Assembly: GCF_023100805.1 (NCBI RefSeq)
Contig: NZ_CP095855.1
Coordinates: 5,993,001 to 6,057,000, forward strand
Reading direction: 5' to 3'
Source: Chitinophaga filiformis
GTDB lineage: Bacteria; Bacteroidota; Bacteroidia; Chitinophagales; Chitinophagaceae
Length of the DNA stretch: 64,000 nt
The translations under genes and the position numbers were made by a program. How positions within the stretch are numbered: position 1 is the first letter of the stretch; the number at the start of each line of letters is the position of its first letter. The notes under the pieces were generated by a model. It was not told the origin of the DNA, ran no database searches, and saw only the letters and a list, made by a program, of their open reading frames with translations. Shown piece by piece: positions 16,580 through 26,407 of this stretch.

Positions 16580-18277
16580 CTAGAGCTTGTAAAAATGCCA
16601 GCTGGCTTTGAAGTCTTTCCCGATCAGTTTATTGGTCAGGATCACTCTTACCATTTCCACCGGCAGGGCGTTTTCTTTCATTACGGCATCATGGTACTGC
16701 TGGTAAGTCATTTTTCCGCTGTCTACGAGCTCTTTTTTCAGCGCCATGAACTGCAGACCTCCAATCATATAAGCCACCTGGTATAAGGGGCTGTAATCGC
16801 CTTTAAATGAGCGGCGTACCTCACCGGCTGCATTCGCCCTTTCATGCCCAACCCTGTCTACCAGGAAGTCGATACATTGCTGGGGCGTCCATTTGCCCAG
16901 GTGATAATTCAGCGAAAAGATGATCCGCGCACAGCGGTGCATCCGCCAGAACAGCATACCGATACGGTCTTCGGGCGACTGCGGGAACTTCAGGTCCCAT
17001 AGCAGCATTTCCCAGTACAGCGACCATCCTTCTATCCAGAAAGGCGTCCAGAAATTACGGTAGGTGCGGTAGCGGTTGCCCATATATTCTTCCAGCGCAT
17101 GGCCGGCAAACAGTTCATGGTGTACGGTGGCTCTTGAAAAGTGAGGGTTATTGCCCCGCATGCTCATCAGTTTATCGCCTTCCTCCATATCGTTGGTGGG
17201 ATAGGAAATACTCAGCTCTTCTCCTCCTGTAAAGAAGGGATTGACCAGCTGCCGTTCGGGCGTCATCATGATCATCCGCCAGGTCTCTTCTGCCAGGGGC
17301 GGGATCGTGATCAGGTTTTTCGTTTTCAGGAAAGCCATGGACTCGTCGTAGATCTTCATGATCGCGTCCGGCTGTTCGCCTGCGGGCACATAAGTGTTCT
17401 TTACTTTTTCCAGGGCTTTATGCCAGTCTTTGCCGAAGCCCATTTCTTCACTGGCCTTCAGCATTTCTGCATCGCAGAAGGCGAATTCCTTATTGGCGAT
17501 CTCTATCAGTTCTTCGGGCGAATACGGGATCAGTTCATTCTGCAGTTGTCTTACCAGTTCCTCCCTACCTATCGGGGAGCCTACTATGCCACTGCCGTCA
17601 TCTTTTCCGCCGGGCAGTGTTTTGATCTTCTGCTGCCATACATTGCCATATGCTTTGAGCACACTATCCAGTTGTTTATAAGGGGCGGGAACCCACCAGG
17701 TGAACTGCGGGTCGTACCCGTTGTAGAAGTCGTAGACGCTGTGGACCGCTTCCTGCAATCCACGGGTAATACCGGCGCCTCTGCGCAGGAGGTACATATC
17801 GATGCCGGTAGCGGTATTCAGTTGTTTTGCTTTTTCCTGCAGCGCCAGCGACATATCCCGGAAGGTAGCTGCCAGGGCCTGTGCGTCCTGTTTTGTACCT
17901 CTCCTTCTCAGCTTTTCCGACGCGTATATTTTGTCGGCGAGGGGGAACCAGGAAGACAACTGTTTATATTGTCCGGCCTGTTCATCCAGGCTGCGAACTT
18001 CCTCCTGTAGCTTCGTCCGGAACAGGACATAGTCCACCCGTTCTTCCACACCTAATTTATCAAAATTGAAAGCATTCAGCTGCTGCAGGTAATCTGTATT
18101 GAATGTTTTCAGTCTTTCGGTCCTTTCCGGCGAATTATCGATCTGGTAGAACCGCATCAGGCTTCCTTTGTCGGCTTCGTAGTGCGACAACAGTACTGAA
18201 ATGTCTTTCTCCTGTGCAACGGCGATACCGGCGCTCATGCACCATCCTGTTGCCAGGCAGTAAATAAGTTTCTTCAT
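16580..18277 (-). CDS. DUF885-family exported metallopeptidase-like protein
   Basis: A 565-residue protein with a signal peptide (cleavage after AVAQ, about residue 22). It matches the DUF885 family: SRATVHHELFAGHALEEYMG holds the HExxxGH zinc-type motif (about residue 385), followed by the conserved FWIEGWSLYWEMLLWDL segment with its glutamate and by RMHRCARIIFSLNYHLGKWT. DUF885 proteins are predicted periplasmic or lipoprotein peptidases. It is the last gene of a three-gene operon: the stop of the D-amino-acid dehydrogenase lies 8 nt before this start. In that setting it might release hydroxyproline from peptides, which would feed the two enzymes upstream; this is inference from position only. 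Confidence 0.88.
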   Translation of the reverse strand: MKKLIYCLATGWCMSAGIAVAQEKDISVLLSHYEADKGSLMRFYQIDNSPERTERLKTFNTDYLQQLNAFNFDKLGVEERVDYVLFRTKLQEEVRSLDEQAGQYKQLSSWFPLADKIYASEKLRRRGTKQDAQALAATFRDMSLALQEKAKQLNTATGIDMYLLRRGAGITRGLQEAVHSVYDFYNGYDPQFTWWVPAPYKQLDSVLKAYGNVWQQKIKTLPGGKDDGSGIVGSPIGREELVRQLQNELIPYSPEELIEIANKEFAFCDAEMLKASEEMGFGKDWHKALEKVKNTYVPAGEQPDAIMKIYDESMAFLKTKNLITIPPLAEETWRMIMMTPERQLVNPFFTGGEELSISYPTNDMEEGDKLMSMRGNNPHFSRATVHHELFAGHALEEYMGNRYRTYRNFWTPFWIEGWSLYWEMLLWDLKFPQSPEDRIGMLFWRMHRCARIIFSLNYHLGKWTPQQCIDFLVDRVGHERANAAGEVRRSFKGDYSPLYQVAYMIGGLQFMALKKELVDSGKMTYQQYHDAVMKENALPVEMVRVILTNKLIGKDFKASWHFYKL

Positions 18278-18285
18278 AAGTACGT

Positions 18286-19533
18286 TTAACTGAATCTTTC
18301 TACTTTAAAAGGCGTGATATCCATAGAAGGCTGAACGTGCGCTACCAGTTCGCTGACCAGCTTACCTGTGGCAGCGCCCAGGCTGATTCCCAGCATGGAG
18401 TGCCCGGTGGCTACGGTCACATTCGGGTAACGTTCCATAGTCCCTATATGCGGCAGCCCGTCTGCACTGCAGGGGCGGTAACCATACCATACTTTGTCCG
18501 GTGAGGGTAAGGGAATATCGTATGCCGGAAAATACCTTTTTACGGAAGCCAGTATACCTTCCACTCTTTGCATGCGCGGCGGGGCGTTCAGCCCGGTGAT
18601 CTCCATGGTACCGCCAAAACGGATCTTGTTGCCGTTCATGGGCGAGATAGCCACCCTGGCTTCACTCAGGATCACGGAATGCCTCACTTTGTAGGGAGCG
18701 TCTTCGAAAGTAACAGAATAGCCCCTGCCTCCTACCATTGGGATGTTCAATCGCAACTGGCGGGCCAGATCGCGGCTCCATACGCCCGCGGCCACCACGA
18801 CATGGTCGGCGGTATGAAAACCGGTGGTTGTTTTAACGCCCTGGACTTTATTTCCCTCGGTGATAAAGGCCGTCACTTCCTGGTTGCCCGCAAACCGTAC
18901 ACCATGCTGTTGCAGGTATTTAATCAGGTTTTGCATGAGCTGATTAGGATACAGTTGGGCATCGCCGGGGAAGTATATGGCACCTAATGCATTGATCTGT
19001 GTATCCGGCTCCATTTGTTGTAAAGTCTGCCGGTCTATGAGCCGGGCGTCTATTCCCAGGGCAAGGGCATCTTTTGTAGTCTGTTCCGCATGATGTGCGT
19101 TCTCTTCTGTATTGAACAGTTCCAGCATGCCCTGCGGATCGTAGGAGAAATCCATTCCGGGGATGCGGCTCCACTCTTCGTACAGCTGTTTACTCAGCAG
19201 GGCGATATCTCTCAGCGGCACGGCTGAGCGCTCCACGTGCGCCTTGGTAGCGCTTTTCATGAACTGCCATCCCCAGCTGATCATACTGCTGTTGAGGCTG
19301 GGTTTGATGTAGAACGGGCTTTTCGGGTCCATCATCCATTTCAGTCCCTGCCGGACGATGCCGGGTGTAGCCAGCGGGACAAAGTGGCTGGGGCAGATAT
19401 AACCTGCATTACCATAAGAGCAGCCCTGCTGCATATCTGTCCTGTCTATTACTGTTACGGTATATCCTGCCTGCTGCAGATAAAAAGCGCTGCTTAAGCC
19501 AATAATACCTCCGCCTATAATGATTACTTCCAT
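18286..19533 (-). CDS. FAD-dependent D-amino-acid (likely D-hydroxyproline) dehydrogenase
   Basis: A 415-residue DAO-family flavoprotein. The N-terminal Rossmann motif is VIIIGGGIIGLSSAFYL with the acidic strand end VTVIDR near residue 32. The C-terminal part has GYRPCSADGLPHIG and NVTVATGHSMLGISLG, typical of DadA-like and D-hydroxyproline dehydrogenases. The gene directly follows a 4-hydroxyproline 2-epimerase (8-nt gap). The likely reaction is therefore oxidation of cis-4-hydroxy-D-proline to 1-pyrroline-4-hydroxy-2-carboxylate, passing electrons to the respiratory chain. A general D-amino-acid dehydrogenase is the alternative. The later pathway enzymes (pyrroline hydroxycarboxylate deaminase and ketoglutarate-semialdehyde dehydrogenase) are not in this window. 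Confidence 0.88.
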   Translation of the reverse strand: MEVIIIGGGIIGLSSAFYLQQAGYTVTVIDRTDMQQGCSYGNAGYICPSHFVPLATPGIVRQGLKWMMDPKSPFYIKPSLNSSMISWGWQFMKSATKAHVERSAVPLRDIALLSKQLYEEWSRIPGMDFSYDPQGMLELFNTEENAHHAEQTTKDALALGIDARLIDRQTLQQMEPDTQINALGAIYFPGDAQLYPNQLMQNLIKYLQQHGVRFAGNQEVTAFITEGNKVQGVKTTTGFHTADHVVVAAGVWSRDLARQLRLNIPMVGGRGYSVTFEDAPYKVRHSVILSEARVAISPMNGNKIRFGGTMEITGLNAPPRMQRVEGILASVKRYFPAYDIPLPSPDKVWYGYRPCSADGLPHIGTMERYPNVTVATGHSMLGISLGAATGKLVSELVAHVQPSMDITPFKVERFS

Positions 19534-19541
19534 ATCCTTGT

Positions 19542-20543
19542 TTAAATCACCTGTAGTCCATACGCATACGGATCGTCTTCAGGGTCTATTGTGATCGTAT
19601 TATATCCGTATATCCTTGCCCATCCTTCGATGCCCGGACGTATGGCAGGCACGCCCGCCACGGTGGTCTCTTCTTCTATTGTACCAATAAAACGGGACCC
19701 TATGATGCTTTCGTGAATGAAGGAATCGCCTTTTTTCAGTTTCCCTTTGGCATACCACTGGGCCATCCTGGCGGAGGTACCGGTGCCGCAGGGAGAGCGG
19801 TCGATCGCTTTATCGCCGTAAAACACGGCATTACGGGCAGTAGAGGTGTTATCCATAACAGCCCCTGTCCACAGTACATGTGAACATCCGTTGATATGCG
19901 GATTGTCGGGATGTACGAAAGTGTGTTTCTCATTGATGCGCTTGCGCAATTCCCTTGCCCAACCGATCAGCTGGGAGGCGGTGTAATGTTCGAGGCCGGG
20001 GAAGTTCTCCTGGACATCTACAATAGCATAGTAGTTTCCGCCGTAGGAAACATCCACTTTCAGCGGGCCCAGGTCAGGGCATTCCACCACCAGATCGGTA
20101 GCAGCGAGGTAGGACGCCACGTTGGTGAGCTTCACGCTCTTTACCTTGCGGCCTTCCTGTTTATATTCGATCAGCACCAGTCCGGCGGGTGCTTCCATCC
20201 GTACGATACCGGGTGTTTTAGGCGTGATCAGTCCTTCTTCAATTGCGATAGTGATGGTACCGATAGTGCCATGGCCACACATGGGCAGACAGCCGCTGGT
20301 TTCGATGAACAGAACGCCCACGTCGTTGGCCGGATCGTGTGGCGGGTACAGGATACTGCCGCTCATCATATCATGGCCTCTGGGTTCAAACATCAGTCCT
20401 GTTCTGATCCAGTCATATTCCTTCAGGAAATGGTTCCTTTTTTCGCTCATGTTGTTGCCCTGCAGTACGGGTCCGCCACCGGCTACCAGCCTGACAGGGT
20501 TTCCGCAGGTGTGTGCATCTATGCAAAAGAATGTTTTCTTCAC
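19542..20543 (-). CDS. 4-hydroxyproline 2-epimerase (proline racemase family)
   Basis: A 333-residue cytoplasmic enzyme of the proline racemase superfamily. Both catalytic cysteines are present: CLPMCGHGTIGTITIAIEEG near residue 90 and DRSPCGTGTSARMAQWYAKG near residue 240. The DRSPCGTGTSA form, rather than the CGTAS/T variants of dehydratases, points to an epimerase, and the adjacent DAO-family dehydrogenase supports hydroxyproline over proline. It would interconvert trans-4-hydroxy-L-proline and cis-4-hydroxy-D-proline without cofactor. The start codon is GTG at 20543, which is right for the conserved N-terminus KKTFFCIDAHTCGNPVR. It is the first gene of the operon and divergent from a hybrid kinase across 246 nt. 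Confidence 0.9.
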   Translation of the reverse strand: MKKTFFCIDAHTCGNPVRLVAGGGPVLQGNNMSEKRNHFLKEYDWIRTGLMFEPRGHDMMSGSILYPPHDPANDVGVLFIETSGCLPMCGHGTIGTITIAIEEGLITPKTPGIVRMEAPAGLVLIEYKQEGRKVKSVKLTNVASYLAATDLVVECPDLGPLKVDVSYGGNYYAIVDVQENFPGLEHYTASQLIGWARELRKRINEKHTFVHPDNPHINGCSHVLWTGAVMDNTSTARNAVFYGDKAIDRSPCGTGTSARMAQWYAKGKLKKGDSFIHESIIGSRFIGTIEEETTVAGVPAIRPGIEGWARIYGYNTITIDPEDDPYAYGLQVI

Positions 20544-20789
20544 GTTTCCTTATTCTGTTTTAAAAGACATTGGTTGATCTACTCTTTCAAAAATACCGGT
20601 TGAGGACGAACAGGATATTGCAGCTTTTGACCAATGGTATGCAGAAATTAACATAAATAAGGGAGATATTCCTGCAAAGGGTAAAAAATGAGCAATTCCG
20701 GGCAAAGTCAGCTACCCGGCTCTGCCTTTTTAACTGAAAATCAATATGTATTGATTATATAATTAAATTGCAGTATAGTTCCATGTCAT

Positions 20790-23700
20790 ATGAATGAAAA
20801 CGCTGCCCCAAAAAATGAGAAGGCACGGCTACGAGCGCTCAAGGAATACGGGCTGCTTCAGTTGACTCCGCAATCGGCCCTCGATCAGTTCACAGAACTG
20901 GCAACCCTCAGTTGTCATTTCCCTTACGCTGTTATAGCAATTGCCGGAGCTGAAAAGCAGCTGATCATTTCGTCCACTACTATACCAGGCGTACAGGAAA
21001 CCGCCACTGACTGGGGCTTTATGCAGCAGATTATGGAAGCGCAGGCCTTTACGGCGGTTGAAAATACACTGGCAGAACCTGCATTTTCTGAAAATAAGGC
21101 AGTAAAAGAAGCCCCACATATCCGCGCCTTTGCGGGCTATCCGCTGATTGACAACCGGGGCTACGTTTTAGGTGCATTTTACATGATGCATCATAAGCCG
21201 GATAAACTCAGCAGTAAAGAAGAAAAGGCTTTGGGCATCATTACACGGCAGGCAGTAGACGCCATTCAGACAGAGCGGCAGAAGGAAGAAACCCGGTACT
21301 ATGGGAAACTGTTCAATCTGTCGGAAGGGCTGGTATGTGTCGGCTCTTACTCCGGCAAACTGAGAAGGATCAACAAAGCATTCACCTCCCTGCTGGGCTG
21401 GGAGGAACATGAGCTGACGACTGTTTCCGTGCTTGAGCTGGTACATCCTGACGATGTGGAAAACACCAGCCGGGAGCTGGAACGTCTCCAGTCGGGCCAT
21501 TCCACCGTTAACTTTTCTATCCGCTTCCGGACGAAGGATGGCGATTATAAATACATTCAATGGATAGCCACCCCGGAGCCGCATACCGGCAATATCTTCG
21601 CCATCGGCAGGGACATTACACGTGAAAAAGTCAAAGAGCAGGAACTGGTAGATAGTGAGAATGATGCCAGGACATTCTTTGAGAATTCGCTGGGTATGAT
21701 GTGTAAACATGACCTGCAGGGGAACCTGACATCTGTGAACAAGGCCAGCGCCGACAGTGTGGGCTATACTATCCAGGAACTCATGAGCATGAGTTTGTAC
21801 CAGATCATTCCGCCCGAATATCACAGCGATCTTGACCAATACCTGGCCAAGATCCGGATGAAAGGCAAGGTGACCGGTTTAATGCATACGCAGCATAAGA
21901 ATGGTAATATCCGCATCTGGCTGTTCAATAATACCCTGGTGACGGACGTGAAGGGCAATACCTATGTGGTGGGCAATGCAGTTGATATTACCGAAAGGCA
22001 CGAGCTGGAGATAGACCTCAAGCGTACCAAGGAAATGCTGGAACGTACCAACCAGGTAGCGCGTATAGGCGGATGGGAATTTGACCTCGTGAAACAGGAG
22101 GTTTTCTGGTCGACCGTAACCTGTGAGCTTCATGAAGTAGGTCCGGACTTTAAGCCGACTGTGGACAATACCATGATCTTTTACGCCGGGGAATACCGGC
22201 AGCAGCTTGATGCGGTGATCGATCATGCTATGCGTACCGGTACGCCCTGGCAGCTGGAGTTACAGATCACGACAGCCAAAGGGCGCAAGCTCTGGATCCG
22301 CTCCATAGGCCATGCCGCCTTTGAAAATGGCGTCTGTACAAGGTTGTTCGGCACCGTCCAGGATATCAATGAAAGGAAGAAGGCCACGGTGGCCATTCAG
22401 CAATCCCGGAAGCTGCTGGAAGATGTGTTACAGTCTGCTTCTGAGGTCAGTATTATTGCCACGGATCATAAGGGGATCATCACCCTTTTCAACAAAGGAG
22501 CGGAAAAACTACTGGGATATAGCGCTGCGGAGCTTACGGGGAAATATTCCTGGGAATTGCTCCACTCGCCCGGGGAAGTAGCCGCCAGGGGAAGAGAATT
22601 GTCGGAGCAATACAAGACACCTATAGAAGGCTTCCGTGTGTTTGCCCATATACCTGAACTGGAAGGCTCTGAAGGGCGGGAATGGACCTATGTAAGAAAG
22701 GACGGGACCACCACAATTGTCTCCATGGTGGTAACGCCTATACGAGATAATACGGTCATTACCGGCTACCTGGGTATCGCCACAGATATTTCCAAGCGTA
22801 AGAAGGCCGAAAAGGAGCTGAAAGAGGCCAAATTACAGGCAGAGCATGCCAGTAAGGCCAAGTCGGAATTCCTGGCCAATATGAGCCACGAAATACGCAC
22901 GCCGCTGAATGGTGTGATCGGGTTCACAGACCTGCTGATGAAGACTGCGCTGAACGAAACGCAGCAACAGTATGTGTCTATCGTCAACCAGTCGGGCAAT
23001 TCCCTGTTGAGCATCATCAACGACATCCTTGATTTCTCGAAGATTGAAGCCGGAAAGATAGAGCTGGACATCAGCAAGTGCGACCTGCTCGAGTTCAGCA
23101 GCCAGGCCAGTGACATCCTGAGTTTCCAGGCGCAGCAGAAAGGGATTGAAATGTTGCTGAACGTATCTACAGACCTTCCCCGTTTTATGTGGGCAGATGT
23201 GGTACGGCTCAAGCAGATCCTTCTCAACCTGCTCAGCAATGCGGTAAAATTCACCGACCAGGGAGAAATAGAGCTGGAGATCAGGCCCGTGGGACATCCT
23301 AAGGAAGGGTTAACCACTATCCGTTTCCAGGTGAGGGATACAGGTATTGGTATCCATAAGAGCAAACAGCAGAAGATATTCGAGGCATTCTTACAGGAAG
23401 ATATTTCCACGACTAAAAGATATGGCGGCACCGGTCTGGGACTGAGCATTTCCAACAAGTTGCTGGCGCTCATGGGCAGCCAGTTGCAACTGGAAAGTGC
23501 TCCCGGGAAAGGCAGTACGTTCTTTTTCGAAATAACGGTAAAAACAGAAGACGGCGCTCCCATTGCATGGGAAAATATCGACCTTGTCAAAAATGTGCTG
23601 ATCGTTGACGATAATGAGCATAACCGGACCATCCTGAAAAAGATGTTGCAGATGAGGGGCATTAACTCTGATGAGGCTTCCAACGGCATTGAGGCTTTCC

Positions 23701-24401
23701 AGTTCCTGATGACGAAGCAGCAGTATGATGTGATCATGATGGATTACCATATGCCATTCATGGACGGACTGGAAACCATCAGGAAGATCAGGACAAACTT
23801 CGAAGAGCTGGAGAAGGAACCCGCCATCATCTTACTGCATAGTTCTGCAGATGATGAGAAGATCATCAGGGCATGTGAGGAGCTGCACGTCAACCAGCGC
23901 CTGTTAAAACCTATTAAGATACAGGAAATGTACCATGCCCTATCCCATTTGTTCATCAAAGACACCGCTGAGACAAAGAAGACTGAAAGCCGGGAGCACA
24001 GGAAGATCAAAGCCAATATCAACATCCTGATCGCGGAAGATAACCCGATCAACATGCTGCTGGCCAGTACTATTATCCGGAAGATCGCCCCTGCGGCGCA
24101 CATTGCAGAGGCAAAGAATGGTAAGGAAGCATTGGAAAGCTGCAGGCAGCAATTGCCCGATATCATCTTCATGGACATCCAGATGCCTATTGTCAATGGC
24201 TATGAAGCCACCCGGATGATCAGGGAGATCAGTCCGCATATTCACATTCCTATTATAGCGCTGACGGCGGGAAATGTGAAGGGAGAAAAAGAAAAGTGTA
24301 TAGCAGCCGGTATGGACGATTTTGTGACCAAGCCCTTTGTGGAAAGTAACCTGATCGCTGTATTTGAGAAATGGCTGACGTGGAAGTCAGTCAATGCTTA
24401 G
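20790..24401 (+). CDS. Soluble hybrid histidine kinase, GAF-PASx4-HisKA-HATPase-REC-REC
   Basis: A 1203-residue kinase without membrane helices. It has a GAF-like domain (about 10-155) and four PAS/PAC repeats starting near 167, 290, 425 and 545. Each PAC ends in a typical DITE or DINE turn, as in AVDITERHELE and VQDINERKKA. The phosphorylated histidine is in NMSHEIRTPLNGVIGF (about 698). HATPase motifs are RDTGIGIHKSKQQ and GGTGLGLSIS. Receiver 1 is near 935 (MMDYHMPFMDG) and receiver 2 near 1078 (IFMDIQMPIVNGYEA). No output gene is adjacent. The 3' end lies 13 nt from the convergent deaminase gene. The upstream gene (hydroxyproline epimerase) is divergent; regulation of it is possible but unproven. 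Confidence 0.93.
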   Translation: MNENAAPKNEKARLRALKEYGLLQLTPQSALDQFTELATLSCHFPYAVIAIAGAEKQLIISSTTIPGVQETATDWGFMQQIMEAQAFTAVENTLAEPAFSENKAVKEAPHIRAFAGYPLIDNRGYVLGAFYMMHHKPDKLSSKEEKALGIITRQAVDAIQTERQKEETRYYGKLFNLSEGLVCVGSYSGKLRRINKAFTSLLGWEEHELTTVSVLELVHPDDVENTSRELERLQSGHSTVNFSIRFRTKDGDYKYIQWIATPEPHTGNIFAIGRDITREKVKEQELVDSENDARTFFENSLGMMCKHDLQGNLTSVNKASADSVGYTIQELMSMSLYQIIPPEYHSDLDQYLAKIRMKGKVTGLMHTQHKNGNIRIWLFNNTLVTDVKGNTYVVGNAVDITERHELEIDLKRTKEMLERTNQVARIGGWEFDLVKQEVFWSTVTCELHEVGPDFKPTVDNTMIFYAGEYRQQLDAVIDHAMRTGTPWQLELQITTAKGRKLWIRSIGHAAFENGVCTRLFGTVQDINERKKATVAIQQSRKLLEDVLQSASEVSIIATDHKGIITLFNKGAEKLLGYSAAELTGKYSWELLHSPGEVAARGRELSEQYKTPIEGFRVFAHIPELEGSEGREWTYVRKDGTTTIVSMVVTPIRDNTVITGYLGIATDISKRKKAEKELKEAKLQAEHASKAKSEFLANMSHEIRTPLNGVIGFTDLLMKTALNETQQQYVSIVNQSGNSLLSIINDILDFSKIEAGKIELDISKCDLLEFSSQASDILSFQAQQKGIEMLLNVSTDLPRFMWADVVRLKQILLNLLSNAVKFTDQGEIELEIRPVGHPKEGLTTIRFQVRDTGIGIHKSKQQKIFEAFLQEDISTTKRYGGTGLGLSISNKLLALMGSQLQLESAPGKGSTFFFEITVKTEDGAPIAWENIDLVKNVLIVDDNEHNRTILKKMLQMRGINSDEASNGIEAFQFLMTKQQYDVIMMDYHMPFMDGLETIRKIRTNFEELEKEPAIILLHSSADDEKIIRACEELHVNQRLLKPIKIQEMYHALSHLFIKDTAETKKTESREHRKIKANINILIAEDNPINMLLASTIIRKIAPAAHIAEAKNGKEALESCRQQLPDIIFMDIQMPIVNGYEATRMIREISPHIHIPIIALTAGNVKGEKEKCIAAGMDDFVTKPFVESNLIAVFEKWLTWKSVNA

Positions 24402-24414
24402 GCATTCCAAAAGA

Positions 24415-24849
24415 TCAGTAGTGCAATGCCCTGCACGCTTCTTCCAGGACCCCAATGATAAGCTGTGGCGGATTCCCCCATTTTTTTATACCCGTATCTT
24501 TCAGCAAAGGGTATGCAGAGCTGGCGCCGCCTATGTCGCCGGTGGTCAGCCCTATGACAATGGTAGGTATGCGAGTATGGCGGATGACGTAAGCGCACAT
24601 GATACAGGGCTCGTGGGTGGTGTACATGATGCAATCTGATAGGTCCCGGGTATCCGGCAAGGCTGTCGCTTCCCGGATGGCTTCTATTTCGGCGTGATAA
24701 GTGATGTCTTTATGTGTTTTACCTCCTTCGATGCCACGGGCGATGATCTCGCCATTGCGGACGAGAATGGAGCCTACGGGACTATCGCCTCGTTGTTTGG
24801 CGATTTGGGCGAGCGAGAGGCATTCGCGCATGAAATATTCATTATCCAT
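24415..24849 (-). CDS. Nucleoside deaminase (cytidine/deoxycytidylate deaminase superfamily)
   Basis: A 144-residue enzyme with both zinc motifs of the superfamily: the HAE motif in TYHAEIEAIREA (about residue 52) and PCxxC in HEPCIMCAYVIRHTRIPTIV (about residue 81). The N-terminal MRECLSLAQIAKQRGDSPVG fits TadA/GuaD-like nucleoside deaminases. Some members deaminate guanine, others tRNA adenosine or free nucleosides, and the sequence alone does not decide; the essential TadA of the cell may be elsewhere. It is single, convergent with the upstream kinase gene. Confidence 0.85.
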   Translation of the reverse strand: MDNEYFMRECLSLAQIAKQRGDSPVGSILVRNGEIIARGIEGGKTHKDITYHAEIEAIREATALPDTRDLSDCIMYTTHEPCIMCAYVIRHTRIPTIVIGLTTGDIGGASSAYPLLKDTGIKKWGNPPQLIIGVLEEACRALHY

Positions 24850-24986
24850 TATTACATCAATTTTGCAGGCATGGTCTGGTATTCGAAAGTTAATATTACG
24901 ACAAAAATGTCTGGCTCATCCTTGCGTATCTAAATCCTTTGTATATTTAATGGATATTTTTTTAGTTTAACCCGAACCCGAAATCT

Positions 24987-26171
24987 ATGAAAAGATTATG
25001 TTCCCCTTTTTCCCGGCTACTTACTGCCGTTTGTAGCGTTGTATTATTTTCAGCCTGTAGTCATGATGACAATTATCCGTACATTACGGTGACCTCAATT
25101 TACCCGGAAGCCGCAGGTGGCGGCGATACCGTTAAAATTTACGGAACGAATTTCCCAATCATGAAATCAGGCCACCAGGTATCTGTATCCCTGAATGGCG
25201 AAAAGGTAAAGGTCCTCTCATCCAGCCGGGATAGCCTATCGGTTGTTATACCTGTGATGGCAGGCTCCGGCGAGTTGACCGTACAGGTAGATAATCATGC
25301 TTATTCAAAGCCCTTCACCTACAATTATGTGGCAACAGTCACGACTATAGCAGGATCGGGCGTTGATGGCAGAGACGACGGCGTTGGCGCAGCGGCCAGC
25401 TTTAATTGTCCCTGGGGACTTGCGGTGGACAACAGCGATGGCACGCTGTATGTCGCCGATTGCTACAACAGGTTGGTACGTAAGGTAAAAATACCCGGCA
25501 ATACGGTATCCACCATTCCTATTTCTTACGATGTAGAATTTTATTCTCCCCGTAACATCACGCTGGATCAGCATTCAAAGCAGCTGTATCTGACAGACTT
25601 CAATACGCATGTAATGCGTATTGAGCCGGATGGCAGGAACGTACCGATATACCAGGGCGCAATGCCTTTGGCTGGTATCGCATTCGGGCCGGATCATAAC
25701 CTGTATGTAGCTAATACCAACTACGGGTTTATCCTGCGAATGGATACTTCAGGGCATCATGACACGACCTTCGCCTCCGGCCTCACTACGCCTCAAAACA
25801 TCGTTTTTGATGCAGCCGGTACCATGTGGGTGAGTGCTTACCCGCATGTCAAGATCACACCAGATGGCCAGGTGACTCCTTTACCGCTGGATCCCGGCTT
25901 TGGCGGCTGGGAGATTGCGCTTGATCGCCGGGGAAATCTCTATCAGGCGGACCACTTCAATAATAACCTTAGCCTGATTGAAAAATCGACAGGAAGAAAG
26001 GTGGTTATTGCAGGCAGCGGTAATGCCGAAGATGTAGATGGAGTGGGGTTAAATGCTTCATTTAACGGTCCCCAGGGACTGGTGACAGACAGACATGGCA
26101 ACTTGTATATAAGCACGTATAACTACGATACACGCGGTGGGAACAAGATCCGGAAGGTTGTAGTGCGATAA
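24987..26171 (+). CDS. TIG/NHL-repeat surface lipoprotein
   Basis: A 394-residue lipoprotein with signal LLTAVCSVVLFSAC, lipid cysteine near residue 24. Residues about 33-112 form one IPT/TIG domain (ITVTSIYPEAAGGGDTVKIY). The rest is a six-bladed NHL propeller with repeats such as NCPWGLAVDNSDGTLYVADC, PRNITLDQHSKQLYLTDF and GPQGLVTDRHGNLYISTYN. In Bacteroidota such proteins often sit near SusC/SusD genes as surface binding proteins; here it is alone, with a terminator after it and a deaminase gene behind. Ligand unknown. Confidence 0.88.
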   Translation: MKRLCSPFSRLLTAVCSVVLFSACSHDDNYPYITVTSIYPEAAGGGDTVKIYGTNFPIMKSGHQVSVSLNGEKVKVLSSSRDSLSVVIPVMAGSGELTVQVDNHAYSKPFTYNYVATVTTIAGSGVDGRDDGVGAAASFNCPWGLAVDNSDGTLYVADCYNRLVRKVKIPGNTVSTIPISYDVEFYSPRNITLDQHSKQLYLTDFNTHVMRIEPDGRNVPIYQGAMPLAGIAFGPDHNLYVANTNYGFILRMDTSGHHDTTFASGLTTPQNIVFDAAGTMWVSAYPHVKITPDGQVTPLPLDPGFGGWEIALDRRGNLYQADHFNNNLSLIEKSTGRKVVIAGSGNAEDVDGVGLNASFNGPQGLVTDRHGNLYISTYNYDTRGGNKIRKVVVR

Positions 26172-26193
26172 GGTTTTAAAAACGGTATAATGG

Positions 26194-26234
26194 AATGCCC
26201 CCGGGAAGTGGTTTACTTTCCGGGGGCATTTTTA
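26194..26234 (+). terminator. Hairpin terminator after the TIG/NHL lipoprotein gene
   Basis: AATGCCCCCGGGAAG at 26194-26208 pairs with CTTTCCGGGGGCATT at 26216-26230 (15 bp with one G-T pair, 7-nt loop) and is followed by TTTATT. It lies 22 nt past the stop codon. Confidence 0.85.
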
Positions 26235-26407
26235 TTATGGAAAAGAAAATTTTGTTTTGCCATCAGCGATTATTCTGTGAGGTATAAATTTACGATAATC
26301 CATTGGCAGTGATCATCTTAGCAGATGAAGATCTTCCTCAGGCATGGAGTGGTAATGTGAATAATCAGCCACCATTTTATTGAGGAAATAACTCCTGGTC
26401 TTACGAT

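Noticed and set aside
17141..18010. Plus-strand frame of 289 codons inside the DUF885 gene
   Set aside because: It lies fully antisense to a gene with clear family motifs and shows no family or signal of its own.
22766..23737. Minus-strand frame of 323 codons inside the second hybrid kinase
   Set aside because: Antisense to HisKA/HATPase motifs that are certain; no recognisable product.
26240..26400. Coding-like stretch after the TIG/NHL terminator
   Set aside because: A short frame (VIILADEDLPQAW and following) has no start and ends after about 30 codons; too weak for a feature.
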